Both the position numbers and the translations under genes were made by a program. A stretch of 64,000 nucleotides of DNA from Epiperipatus broadwayi (lineage: Eukaryota; Onychophora; Udeonychophora; Euonychophora; Peripatidae), in NCBI GenBank assembly GCA_028023455.1, contig JAQFVV010006215.1, positions 5,009,230-5,073,229 of the forward strand, written 5' to 3'. Shown here piece after piece: positions 1-13,295 of this stretch (position 1 is its first letter; each line of letters opens with the position of its first letter). The notes below the pieces were generated by a model, which saw only the letters and a list, made by a program, of their open reading frames with translations, was not told the origin of the DNA and made no database searches.

Positions 1-3000
1 TGTTGGCTTTCCCAGTATCATTATGTAATCTAATTGTTGCTGTTGCATTTTCATAAATATTCTTTAAAATATGACAATATCCTGGATCTATACCTTGATG
101 ATCCAATGCTTTATATGCAAATATAAATGATAAATTTAAAATTTCCAGCTATGTAAATTATACAATGATTTGAAAGATTTGGATTAAGATTAGAAAGATA
201 TAGAAGTATAATTAGATAACAGGCTTCTTCGGGATTAATGGCTCAGATATTCTGACTTTGCTAAAATGAAAAAAAAAAGCAAAAAGAATTCATTCTACTA
301 CATTTCCAAAGATCTTAATAAGCGACTATAAATATAAAAAAAATTTTTTTTTAATTACTAATACTTTTAAGTAATTTTTGTTTGATTAAATGCTATTCAA
401 TATTTTTTACATTTCTTTTGCTTTCGCTATTTATTATGAAATGATTTTTTTCCAGATTTGAGGAAATAAAAAATAATTTAGAAAAGGACAACTAAAGTTC
501 AGAATTAATAGCAATCTATCGGTATTTGTAAAAAAAAATTATGAATATATTTTTCTAGGTAATAATTAGTTAGCTCAATTTATAAAATGGGAGCAAAATT
601 TTATTTCAAATCTATTAAAAGTGTTTTAATTAAAGAATAATTTCTGTTTTTATAAACTATTTGTGTCTATTAAAAAACTCTGAGAAACATTTTTTTTTTT
701 TTTTACAAAAGTATTAATATTATAGTATTTTGACTAAAAATCTACTACAAGAAGCACTTCAAATTTTCACAAATAATCAATTTTATTATTTTAGCTTAAA
801 ATTAATGGAAGTAACTTAATTTTTAATAAATCAATGCATGTATTTTAAAGATAATATTTAAAACATAAACACAATTTAGAAAATAAATTAATATACCTGA
901 TCTTTTAGTTTTAAAAAACAGTTCTACTATTCTATAAAACAGCACTTAAAGAAAAATATAGGAACAAACTTTAATCAACTTTTTAAAATATATTTATTTC
1001 ACTGTTTGCATAAGTTCTAATGAGAATTCTACTGCAATATATATATATATATTGTGTCCATCTGGATGGGCACAATGAATTGAAATGCTTTGTATCTGCA
1101 TCGAATAGTTATATTATATTAAAAAAAAATGAAATAACCTTAGAATTTTAAAAAAAAATTTTTGGAAATTGTTTGAAGCTTAGATATGGGTTGCTTATGC
1201 AGTTGATTGACCACTTTATAAGTATTCATTATTATTATTGTGGTTAATGAAGTATTTAATGTAGGGAAGAGGGGTTTGTTAATGGAATTGGTATATTTTT
1301 CCAGAGAGATGCAAAGTTATTTTATGTTAGTGTAGTATAGGTTGAATGGTTTCAAAATCCTTTATTCATTAATACTTATCTTTTTGTCAACATTAATAGA
1401 CATTTCAATTATATTTAGTTAGGATAGTTTAATATTTAGGTTGCAGTACATGTGTATGCATGTATGACTCTGCATCATTTTCATTTCATTTTCATCTTTT
1501 AATAACAGCAAACAATAGTACATGTACAATAAAAACATTTAAATTACGGTAATTATCTTAAATAATTTAACAAATATATATTTCTTTCCAATGATTAATA
1601 GATAGTTGAATCAATGGATTATTTTACAAATTAAATAAATTATTAATCATTTTTGTTTAATAGTTAATTAATATTCATTTTTCTTTCAAGTTTCTAAAAG
1701 CTATTTATTTTATTTTATTTTTTTTGTCTTGATTTAATTCTAAAAATCAAAATGATTTTTTTTTAGAAAAGATTTTTTTTTAATATGTAATTAGCTTAGA
1801 TAGAAAAGAAGCATGGGAGTAACCTTGTGAAGGGAAATGACCTTTTGCTAAAGAGAGCTATTTAACAAAGATCTCCAGTAAAAATTTGCTTATTATGTAT
1901 TGTAATTGTAGCCAGTAAACAGTGGCTCATTATTGTGAAAATTAAAGCCAGTTGCTGAAGTCAAATTGATTTTAAAAAGGCTTTGGAGTAAAACTTCGAA
2001 AGGATCTTAAGAAATTTATTATGGGAAAAGTTAATTAGGATGCAATTCTAAATTTTAAAATGGTACATTAGTTTACTTTGCTCTCCTTGATTTAAACATT
2101 TTGAATTAACCCCTTCATAACTATTGCTCTTTTAAAAATGTATGTTGATAACGTCCAGTCTACATTACTTCATTTAATTGTCATTTTAAATAAGAATAAA
2201 GTGCATGAATAGTATTGTTGTATCATTAACCAATGTGTGTCTTTTAATATATCTGGAAAATGCATGCAGAACTATTTTACAGAATATATTTTAAATCTTC
2301 ACTATTTTCCGTGTTATGTTTTTGTGAGGATTAAACATAAAATTAAAAATATGCATATTTTGATAAATCATGCCATGTTTAAATTCATCATAAGGAGATG
2401 ACAGTATTTATTTGTCTGGTATTTCTGGAAATAATATGTATTTTAAATGAAGGAAATAAAATGTGAGTTACTTCAAATTAAGTATTTGCTTAAATCGAAT
2501 GGAAGGATAGAAATGTGGGTAATTTTTGTTCTCTTCGATTAAGATGGAATCTAAAACAAAGTATTATTAATTGTGGAATTACTAATGAATCATGGTATCT
2601 TAATTGACAATATTTAAGAATAAACCATGCGTATAATAGACTATAAAGTGACAAATGCTATTCAAGAAAACTACTAAGAATAATTGCATGTTTAATTTAG
2701 AACTACAATGGAGAATGTCTTATATTTTCATCATAATAAAGGAGAAATTAATTACTTATGTGTGATATAGTAAACTCAAATAGCTCAGCTATGAACACTG
2801 GAGGTGCTAGGTCATATTTAAGTTATGATTATATTTTTTAAGTTATCCTGCAGAAGTTTATTTTAATTTAAATTCAGTTTGGAATGTGTCCCATATTGTT
2901 TCATAAACCTGGAGCAGAGCTTTGCAAGTGAACTTTTATTTTAAGTTACAAAACAAATAACTTTTGTTTCTTTTTTTTTTTATTGCTTGTCATTATTAAT

Positions 3001-3733
3001 GTATATTATTGATAGATAGGCTTACTTATTACTATGTTTTATTTATAATTTGGGTTATTTTGACCTTCTAGATCATCTCCGAAGTGTATCCAAATGAGGA
3101 ATACGCTGGTAAAAATTGATTTTGTACAAATAGGTCTTATTGTTCTTTTACGAAGGTAAAAGAAAGAAATATTTTTTTAAAATATATTATTAGAGAGGTT
3201 TATATTTATTTTGTATACTTTATTATCTCAAAGTGAGAATTTTGTTCTTTTTTAAATCAACGAACGTATAATAGAAATAGTTTGCTAGATATGAAAGAAA
3301 GTTCGTTTGTAATAAATATAACCATTAAATTTTAAAAGTAACCTAAAGTTTATTCTGAATTAAAAGTTATACCTTAATGCAATATTTAATTACCATGTTT
3401 CCTGCATAGTGTGTAATTTAGAGTTGATTTTATATATACTTTTATTCGCGGGTGTGTGTCTGTTTTGCACAATTATGACATTTGTTTGATAAAGTTCAGT
3501 TTGTGAATATTTTATGTATAAATTTCGGATGCTGTCGTATTCTACTGAGTTGAACGGATTAGTATGTTATCTGTATGTATTTATCTGCCAGCATGTATTT
3601 ATAATGTTCGATATTTAGAAAAGCTTTGAGAATGGAAAGAAATCTGATTGCGTTCTAATGTTTGTAGGGATAAAAGATTTTGCTTATTTAGTATATGTTT
3701 TTCCATGAGTAGAGCCTAGTTTATCTTATATGC
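1..3733. other. AT-rich intergenic DNA, no gene seen
   Basis: No open frame with recognisable protein similarity, RNA gene or intact mobile element was found on either strand. The stretch is dominated by A/T runs and short low-complexity tracts. A small hairpin lies at about 1053-1078, where ATTGTG and CACAAT flank a near-palindromic CCATCTGGATGG. Degenerate repeats too old to recognise may be present. Confidence 0.5.
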
Positions 3734-3953
3734 GTATGATTAAATGATATTTTTTGAAGTAAGTGATGTTTTCTTAGAGCCCTGGTGATGAGGAAGAAGT
3801 CCCCACCAATAGTGTATTTAGAAATAGATGAGTTATTGTGGAAGTATGATTAAATGATGTTTAGGAAGTTATGTGACGTTTTTCTTATATTCTTGGTGAT
3901 GAGGAAAGGTTCCCCACCGACAGTGTATTTAGAATCAGATGAATTATTGCAGA
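3734..3953. repeat. Tandem duplication, two units of 110 bp
   Basis: The sequence starting GTATGATTAAATGAT at 3734 recurs at 3844. Both copies carry GGTGATGAGGAA, then TCCCCACC, then AGTGTATTTAGAA in the same order and spacing. Divergence of perhaps 15-20 percent suggests an old local duplication. No coding potential was recognised. Confidence 0.8.
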
Positions 3954-5884
3954 AGTGTTGAGTTTATCTGCTCCTCGTGTAGATGTCCCTTATAATGTAT
4001 AGTCTGTATAATCATGAAAATATAGCTCTGTGTTAATTAATATGTGGCCAGATAAATTGTTAAATTAATTCTTGATGTAATATTAGTGTCTTATTTTATT
4101 GATGAATTATGACATTGTCCGAAATAAAATAATTGTATGATATTTTCTTAATGAATGGATAGTTTGTGGAAAAGATTGTTTTCTACTATTGTTGCTTGGC
4201 ACACACACACACACACGCTTAATATAAATAATATTGTGTATATAAAGTATAGAATTATTGAAATTAAAATGAGAAATAAATGTTTTGAAGTACATTACAT
4301 TCATTTAAATAGAAGTATAAAGTTATTGAGATTAAAACGGGAAATAAAGATTTTAAAATACAGTGTATTTATTTATATAAAGGTTATAAATCATCAGAAT
4401 GAACATGATTTTGTTGCTATGCATGAAAGGTATATGTAATTGAAAGTGATTATTTAGTCAATTAGAGAAAGTTGCTCTGTTGAGAGCCAAATATAATTAA
4501 TTTGATTTATTTTATTAATCAATAGTAATATCCTCTCAAAAGTATTTTTTTTGTGTGCTAATAATATAACATGTTGTTTATTTAGTGTCATGTAGATGAA
4601 ACATGTAGGCAAAACATGTGTTCGAAGTCAGAATATTTAAGTTTTGTTGTTAATTTGCTTTGATAATAGGGATAATCCCAAAATGATGCTCAAAGTTTAT
4701 TTGATAATTTAAAAATCTGTAAGACAAGTAGTACAATTGTAAATATCATGTTAAACCAAATTTATTTTGGTGTAATAAATGATTTGTTTTATTTATTTAA
4801 AATCTTAAAACTGCGTCTTGAGTTATTCTTGTGTACATTTGTGTTTTCCATTTCCACATTTCATAAATCTATTATAAAATAGATATATTATTTTAAAGTT
4901 ATAATATTAAATCTGCTGGTGTCTGACAATATTGTTTTTCTTAATCCAAACATTATAAGGAACATTTGCCATTGGATAAACATATTAGAAAGGTTGCCAA
5001 GTTAGTATATTTGTTAGATGATGATATGAAATTAAAATACCCTATTTCTGTTATTATCTTATCATTGAAACACAGTAGAATATTTTAGTCAATTTGTTTC
5101 ATTACATTTTATCATACTTTAGAATTATAACTTATGGGCCAATGTATTTATTTAATTCAACTGTGTTTGTTAAATTCCCTGAGATCTTATTGTTTATTTC
5201 TTGATTGGCATTAAAGTAGATGTTTAGATTATGATATGCCACGTCATAGAATTGTTTAGGAATATAATTATAGCAAGCTGATATATGTTATACTTTGATG
5301 AAGGAAGAAATTAAGTTGAAAGAATACTTTAATAGATTGTATAAATAAACATTGTGATTCTTTATCATGCAATTAATTAATAAAAAGGATTTACATTATA
5401 TTTAATGTTTTGTAATATTTCTTCTTTCATTTACTTATAATCATGTATCTTTTGAACTTCCTAAAGCCTCCCACTGAGCTGAGCTGAACATAGACTTAAT
5501 TGAAGAGTCTCAATAAGAATTTTATATTATATATCTTGTTATATTGTTCTATTTATTAATAGAACTGGCGCCTGGGCATTTCGCTCATGTAATGTATATG
5601 AGTGGTGTTGGGAGTGTAGGTTATAATATATATATATATTATAAAAAACTGGTTAATCCACAAAAACTAAGTAAAAAAAAATTATCTACTTTATTTCTAC
5701 CTTTTAATGTAGTACATAAAATGTTTATAAAAAAAATATACAATAGATATTAAAATTAATAATTTTTATTATTTAATATTTACATTCAATGTTTAAGTTT
5801 CTAAAAGTTTATGGTGTTGTAAAGATATCTGAGACAAGTAAGTCTTCTGATGAGGTAAGTTATATATAAATTGAAAGGGTCCAT
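3954..5884. other. AT-rich intergenic DNA with an (AC)n tract
   Basis: No recognisable gene. A short (AC)n run is at 4201-4216. Open frames in this stretch are low-complexity and match no family I know, so they are not called genes. Confidence 0.4.
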
Positions 5885-6521
<637 letters not shown>

Positions 6522-6601
6522 GTGATGCCATTATTCCATCTGATTGGCTGTCACTTAAGCATTTTTAAAGCGTATCTGTTTGAAGGTGTTTAGCTTTCAC
6601 G

Positions 6602-6673
6602 TTATTATTATTATTATTATTATTATTATCATCCTCATCATCATCATCATCATTATTATTATTATTATTATTA
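6602..6673. repeat. Compound (ATT)n(ATC)n microsatellite
   Basis: A run of ATT units, then CATCCTCATCATCATC, then ATT units again, about 80 bp downstream of the giant ATT tract. The unique spacer contains CTGATTGGCTGTC, an inverted CCAAT-like pentamer that may be fortuitous. Confidence 0.9.
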
Positions 6674-7504
6674 CATGACCTTCAAGATCTCCAAAATTGT
6701 TTAATTGATAAAGTTTAGGATTTTGTTGAAAAGTTTCTCTTCTGTCATAGATTAATGGTCACCAGAGACTTAATATTGTTTTAGAAAATAAAAAAGCAAT
6801 ACAAAAATGTGCATTATTGACAAATACTGTATACTGTAAAATGCATAATATGACTTACTAAATGCTGGAAAGCTAATTCAGATACATTAGTTGCCATGAT
6901 AAATCATCCTGCTGTAGTAATAAAAATGCAAGCAAACTACATAGTCAGAATTCATTAAATGCAGTCCTGTTAATGAACCCGTAACATCAAAAATAAGTAT
7001 GATAAAAAAAAATTTAATAGTCATTTTCCGAATCAGCAGAAATCAAAAATAATACTATTGTAATGATTATTACTTTTTGCCAATGATATGATAACTTTAA
7101 TAAAATACCAGCGTTTTAAATAGTAAAATTTAGTTTAATGTGCTAATAAATTAAACTTTTGATTTTAATATTTTGTCTAGCTACCAATAATATTCTGTCA
7201 AACTTTAATGATCTGATAGAAATATACACATATTTAATTCAATTGTTGCAAAAATTGATTTTTGCAATCATCACTACACATTGATGTTCAGCCTATTAGA
7301 TAAATTAATGATTTATCAGAAATATGGGCTCACATTAATTTTTCATAAATTATTTAGATACAGGTACCACATTGGAGACTGTTAATTGCTATTTAGGTAG
7401 TACTCCTATCCACTTACATCAGTGATACGTATATTAAGCAAGCTTCAGTTACCAACAACTGATTAAATTTAATGTCCTGTTATTCACACAAAGATTCAAA
7501 TAAC
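6674..7504. other. AT-rich intergenic DNA, nothing recognised
   Basis: No gene, RNA or repeat boundary could be supported between the microsatellites and the foldback element that follows. Confidence 0.4.
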
Positions 7505-7669
7505 TTCATATAAATTAATAAACATCGCATGACTACCACCTCTTATGCTTGTGTATAACTGTTCTTAACACAGGCAAAACTCACTATATGTATTGCCACA
7601 CACAGCAAGCTAGAGTAAGCAATGGATGCCAGAAGGCTTGTGCATAAAATCCCCATCTAGTGCCTACTC

Positions 7670-7728
7670 ATCCAATATCCCCGGACTAGTTTCTGGCTTG
7701 TGGTCTTCGTCAGTGAGGAGCCTTGGAT
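7670..7728 (-). ncRNA. Hammerhead-ribozyme-like motif (left arm, decayed)
   Basis: The minus strand reads CTGACGA, a spacer able to form a weak stem II, then GAAAC-TA-GTC. Flanking ATCCAA (7723-7728) and TTGGAT (7670-7675) are complementary and form the outer part of stem I. Core position 7 is C instead of T, which the hammerhead tolerates. The base after the GTC cleavage triplet is C rather than T, which breaks the first pair of stem I. Probably less active than the copy at 8049-8107. Confidence 0.55.
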
Positions 7729-8048
7729 CTGAGAGCACTGCACCTAGATTTTAGGATCTAATGCAACCCCCCAGCAGCCACCTTTTATCTCCACTTAACT
7801 ACAAAACTATGAGTCTTAAACTGAAAACACCTTAATGTTTTCAATCCAAGCCCATTAGCTTATATAGTCCTATGGGTCTGAACTCAGTTCAGTGCCCATA
7901 CATTTTGGTGTCTTTGGTTCTTTAATAACCATAGCCACCACTATCCTATTAGGCAGGATTGATTTAAAGCCAATAAACATCACATGACCACTACCTTGCC
8001 TGCTGGAGGGTTGCATTAGATCCTAAGATCTAGGTGCAGTTCTCTCAG

Positions 8049-8107
8049 ATCCAAGGCTCCTCACTGATGAAGGCCACAAGCCAGAAACTAGTCTGGGGAT
8101 ATTGGAT
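8049..8107 (+). ncRNA. Type I hammerhead-ribozyme-like motif, core intact
   Basis: Catalytic core CTGATGA (8064-8070) and GAAA (8084-8087), with cleavage triplet GTC (8091-8093). Stem I is formed by TCCTCA (8058-8063) with TGGGGA (8094-8099), including one G-U. After a small internal loop it continues as ATCCAA (8049-8054) with TTGGAT (8102-8107). Stem II is GGC (8072-8074) with GCC (8080-8082) and a five-base loop, but the core-proximal pair is an A-A mismatch. Stem III is only A-U and C-G closed by two bases, as reported for hammerheads of Penelope-like elements and animal retrozymes. Such short stems are thought to favour cleavage as tandem RNA. Activity is inferred. Confidence 0.65.
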
Positions 8108-8581
8108 GAGTAGGCACTAGATGGGGATTTTATGCACAAGCTTTCTGGCATCCACTGATTACTCTTAGCTTGCTGTGAGTTTTGCCTGTTTTTTCATATA
8201 AATTAATATATATAAATGCGAACTTTGATTCTTACTAACTAAAAATGAGCTATTACGAAATTAATGATTAATATATTAATAGCTATTTCCTAACAATAAA
8301 TTTGGTGCGATTAACAAAATATTAATGAAGTCCAGATGATATGCCATTGATATCACAGAAAAACTAGGCACCAATAAATTTGTTTTTTTTTAACAAATGA
8401 CTTCTCTCCAGTTGTTTTCTGCCAATTTCTTATATCCTGATCTATTATAACACAAGTTTCTTAGCCATTGATGAATGTTTCTATAATATACTTAAAAAAT
8501 AAGAGCAATCTGAAACTTATTTAGTCAACATTCTCTTTAATTTAAAACCCTTTTGTTTTCTTGTCATGATTTAACAGACAA

Positions 8582-8642
8582 AACTCACTATACATATTGC
8601 CACACTTTAGCTTGCTGTGTGTGGCAATATGTATAGTGAGTT
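8582..8642. repeat. 24-bp perfect hairpin related to the foldback element tip
   Basis: The 24-bp arm at 8582-8605 is the exact reverse complement of 8619-8642, with a 13-bp loop. The arm sequence, including CACTATACATATTGCCACAC, nearly matches the outer tip of the left arm of the 7.5-8.2 kb element (7580-7605). It therefore looks like an isolated pair of element ends. Confidence 0.85.
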
Positions 8643-8995
8643 ACGATTAAGTGCATGGATTTAACCATCAAAACTAATTTTTCCATACATGTAGCACATT
8701 CTATCGGAACTTCTCTGTATAATTAATTAATTAATGAACTAAATGCCTTGATAATATGAATGGCAAATGTGTATTCCAAGATTTCCAATATAGCGTATAA
8801 AAATTTTTGGATTGCTTTCTCTTGTGGAATTTGAAATATTTTGTTGTTAAACGACTACAATTAATTACTATTAACTAATATAAAATATAGTAAAAGTAAA
8901 GAAAACAGATATAGAACACTGGGATAAAATTGAAGTAAGTTAAGAAGAAAAGATTTAGCTCCTCTATGTAAATATTGTTAGTAGAAATGCAGCGA

Positions 8996-9138
8996 TAATG
9001 AAACTCATTCATTTAATAAGAGGGAAAAAAACTTAAACGTAGTAATGAAACTCATTCATTTAATAAGAGGGGGAAAAAACTTAAATGTACTAATGAAACT
9101 CATTCATTTAATAAGAGGGGGAAAAAACTTAAATGTAC
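8996..9138. repeat. Minisatellite, three units of 47-48 bp
   Basis: Units start with TAATGAAACTCATTCATTTA at 8996, 9043 and 9091 and end in ACTTAAATGTAC. Units two and three are almost identical. The first differs by a few bases and in the length of the G/A run. No coding potential. Confidence 0.92.
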
Positions 9139-10629
9139 TTAATAAAATTTATATATTAAGATAAAAGTACGTAATTTTCCTAAAAAAAAATTCATTCTAT
9201 GAAAAGACATATATTGGTGACCATATTTATTTCGACAAAAAAAAATTACCCACCCAATTTTGAAACTTTTTTTTTTGCTCACTAGAGGGCAAAAACAACT
9301 TAAAGAATTGTGGGAATATGGCTACTTACAAATGCTTTGGAAGCGTGACACATATACGATTGTAAACTGTATGAATATTTTTATTATTATTATTATAATT
9401 TGATTTTTGCTTACTGAAATATTTTTAAAACTGGAAATAATATTAATAGTAAGTCATGGATTAAATTGTTATTAATGTGCGAGCAATGCAATTTAAATCA
9501 TTAATTTTTAATATTGTTTTTATCATCTGAAAATAAGTTCTAAGTAATCTGCAAATTGTTTTTACAGTCATTTTTTCCCAATGTGTCATAATTTGATCAT
9601 ATACATTGTTATAATACTTATACTAATTAAACGGACACATAGTGTCACTGTGTTTTTATTTGATTACTTTATAAATAATTTTTTTATATATAAAGATTTT
9701 ATATAAAAATATTTGTTCGTGTATGTGTTTGTTATGTTGATAATCAAAAGCAGAATTAATAACCAGACCATACTTAATGTTCAGCTTGCTATAGATATAA
9801 ATGCATCGGATAAAGTTTAACAGAAAAAAAAATGTTCTGGCCTTATAATTGCTTTAGAATCTCGATAGATTTTCACACTGTCACTGTGATAGTAAAATCT
9901 TTAAAAAAAAAAAAAAAGAAACAAAATCAAAAGATTGCTTTTATTATTATTTTATATATTTCAGTAGAGTGTATTCAATGTTAATCAAATATCTTAAAAG
10001 ATTTGAGATACTTCATTAGGCTGTGACATAGTTCCTGAATTGTGATGATAGAATAAATTTGCTTGTAGGGATATTGAGCAAAGACAAACTATCACTGATT
10101 ATAAAGAGTTCTCTTTTGTCTGTAATAACTTATTATTTAGATAATTCACTCACTATATTTTATTAAATCTATTATACAAAAAACTTCAAAAATAATTTTT
10201 TGTTGGAGAATTTTAGTATTTTTTTAAACCTTGTTATAAACTAGTTCTTGAATACCCAAATTTAAGTATTGTTATTCGAAACTGAATGCTTTTTATTTTA
10301 TCATTCTTTATATATATCTTTTATAAAAGTTTGCTGTGAAATTAAATGAAATTCTTTGATTTCTCTTTGAAGCCTTTAAGGAACTGAGCATGGCAAATTC
10401 CTAGTGTTCAACCCATATGTTTTTGTCATCTCAGTTATTATTACTGCATGATTATTCATATAGTAAACAATTCTGGATGGGCTTTTCACCAACATTCTTA
10501 ATCCACATGGTTTATTGGCTTTTTATCTTTAAGATTAAGAATCACCCTGGTCTTTCTTTCCCAATTGTGTAATAGTACTTAACTGAAATATCAGTTGAGT
10601 TTTCTTAAAAGCAGGATGGATATGTGTGT
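9139..10629. other. AT-rich intergenic DNA, nothing recognised
   Basis: Homopolymer runs and short AT repeats. No gene or repeat family could be supported before the LINE that follows. Confidence 0.4.
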
Positions 10630-13295
10630 GTGGGTGAATGAACTTTTTTTTTTAATTAATATTTACAATCATGGCAGACAAAGCTAAATTATGACTCTTA
10701 TTCTAAGGAGGACCTAAAGTTACTAATCAAGACAATCATTGGCAGCTGAAGGCGGAATTTTGGATCCAAGCTGCCATTTGATGATAACATTTATGTAGGC
10801 AACATTGTAAGTAGGTACTTGTAGCTGCTGATCTCTTTAATACATTGGCACAAATATTGGAAGCACATGTGGAGTGAGTTTCATTATAAATAAAAAATGA
10901 AAGAACAATATTATGAAGATTGGTGGTATATGAGACACAGTGGCAAGATTAGTTAGTTATTCAACTTAATGGAAAATAATAAATGCAGATAATTCAGATT
11001 TGATTCCTAACAAATTCTCATTATGATGAAGTAGTAAAGAATTTTTATATGGATGTACAAAATGCTTTTGCTCAGACCAAACAACCTTTTAAAATTATCA
11101 TGGGAGATTTTAATGCTACAATTGCTAAACAAAATATAAAAGTGCTGTGGGCAAATTTGATATCGGTGATACAGATTTATGGAGTTCGCACAGAAAAAAA
11201 AACTATTATGAATTCTTTTTTTTTTTTGAGAAAAGTGTAGAATGAAGCTGGACATGGAAGCAGCTGAATGAAGGTATAGCAGAATTGGATTATAATTTGA
11301 TTAATAGAAAATATGTATTATAATATTGTAATATCTTAATAGATTCAACACAGTAAGTGATGAGTGATTAATGAGATGTAGGGTACATATTAAAGCAAAA
11401 CTAGGGACAAAAATGATTAGGAAAAACTATTAATAATTGATATTTTTAATCTTCAGAAACATTCTGTTGAATTTAAACTAGAACATACAAATCATTTAAA
11501 AATATGAATAGATTTTGAAGATTGTTCAGATTTAATAAAATGATTAATTATTGATAATTGATGCACTGCACTAAATATAGCTCAATAAAAAATAGCAATT
11601 TACCAATAAATTTTGTACTTAGATAAGATATTGTATGAAGAAAAGAAGCAATATGAAATTACATAAAAAAATTCATTAAGAAGAATTGAATACCTAGAAA
11701 TTTATGAAGTGGTATGGAAAAAAAGTTTAATAACAGTATAAATAAATATAAATTAGCAAGGAATGCTATAGAAGAGAATAAAAGTCAAAATTGTAAAACA
11801 ACATCTTGGTATTAGAATGAAGAGTTATTTCTACAATAAGAAGAAAAGATGGAACTATTACTAAAAAGAGAGATAACATCATGAAATATGAGGAAGAATT
11901 CTATAATGAATTATATAATAATAACAAGAAAACTAAGTATCCTCTACAGTTATTATATGTTCTGAATTGTCCTCCATTTTAAATAAAGAAGCAAAACATA
12001 TAATTAAATCTAGGAAGACAAAAATACTTTAGGAAATGGTTGGATTATAATCTATATTTTAAAAGAAGTTTAAATGATAAAGATGAACCAGATGATTGGA
12101 ATTGATGCAATAGTGATGTTGATATTCAAGAAGGATGATAAAGGAGATACTAAAAATTACAGACCTATCAATCTTTTATTAGTTCTAAACAAAATTTTTA
12201 CCAAGATAATTATAAGTCGTCTACAGCAAACTTTGAATTTTAACTAACCAAAAAAACAAGCTGTATTTAAAACTGGTTTTAGCACAGTGAATGCTATTCA
12301 AGTATTATAGAAAAAACTAATGTACGTGGGTTATCATTATGCTTTGGATTTGAAGATTATGAAAAAGTATTTGATTCTATAAGTATTTCTACAATGATTA
12401 AGTCATTGGATCATCAAGATGTAGAGCCAAGATATTGTCATATTCTGAAGAATATTTATAAAAATACAACAGTCGTAATTAGATTACATGGTGATACTTA
12501 AAAAGATTAACATTTATAAGGGTATATGATAAGGTGATTCCATATCTCCAAAACATTTTATAGCAGTTTTGTATTGGAAAATTAATAGAGTAAAAGCAAA
12601 TAGAGATTATTTAAATCACTTAAATTTTGCAGATGATGTGGTTCGTTTTTACAAGTAATGTTTCAGAGCTTCAGGTGTTATCAGATGAAAATAAGAAAGC
12701 CTGAAGTTAAATGCTAAAAAATCCAATGTTCAATGGATTTCTCAGAAGAAGAAAATATAAATTGAAGCATAATGAATGAAAATATTCATAGAATTGTATT
12801 TGGATGGAGGGCTTATGGTGGAAATAATTTAATATTAAAGGAAAATATGCCTGGGCATTTGAAAAGGAAGTTTTTTATTAGATGTGTTTTATTTCTTCTT
12901 ACCTATGAGTTGAGACTTGGACACTTAGCAGAAGAGCAACTCAGAAATTTCAGACCACTCAACAAAAACAAATATGAATAGATGAATATTAGGAATAACA
13001 AGAGGAAATCAAAAATGAAATACATGGTAGAGAGAACTAATGGGTATCACTGACATGACTGACTTAAACATATTTCTGAAAGAGATGATAATAGATGGAC
13101 ATTTTAAAATCTTAAACTACATCTCAGGAGATTCTAAAAATCTTATTAAGATACCATATGTGAGATGGATGGATGAAATAAAGAAGTTTACTGGTGCATT
13201 ATAGAGAAGAGAGGATAGAGATCAAAAAACTGGATTAAATTTGAAGGGATCTTTATCTTTTAGTGGGTCAATAATGATTGAAAATAATAATGATA
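10630..13295 (+). mobile_element. Decayed near-full-length RTE/BovB-like LINE
   Basis: A broken reading frame carries LINE signatures in order. An endonuclease segment with the motif IIMGDFNA (about 11091-11117) is followed by reverse-transcriptase pieces reading KGDTKNYRPINLL (about 12137-12180). A C-terminal segment around 13080-13103 reads ERDDNRWT, matching the GHIARRDDNRWT segment of the younger copies at 39.7 and 42.5 kb. Many stops and frameshifts make it inactive. It ends near 13290 in a TAATAATGATAAT-type tail, consistent with RTE elements. The 5' boundary is uncertain. Confidence 0.75.

Larger units (their letters stand above)
7505..8208. mobile_element. Foldback retrozyme-like element with 16-bp target-site duplication
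   Basis: TTCATATAAATTAATA is present at 7505-7520 and, identically, at 8193-8208. It brackets a 672-bp insertion. Inside, a left arm (7571-7779) is inverted relative to a right arm (7998-8188) with high identity. Each arm carries a hammerhead-like core, minus strand on the left and plus strand on the right. The right arm has lost about 18 bp near its tip. The central part contains CTGAACTCAGTTCAG, shared as a diverged form with the element at 27.7-28.4 kb. No protein is encoded. Inference: a non-autonomous retroelement of the retrozyme or Penelope-terminal-repeat type, inserted with a 5' inversion. Confidence 0.75.

Noticed and set aside
4107-4439. Overlapping small open frames on both strands near 4.1-4.4 kb
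   Set aside because: Low-complexity AT-rich translation including an (AC)n tract; no family resemblance.
8996-9138. CRISPR-like repeat array
   Set aside because: Only three contiguous 47-48 bp units without unique spacers, in a eukaryotic intergenic region; it is a minisatellite.
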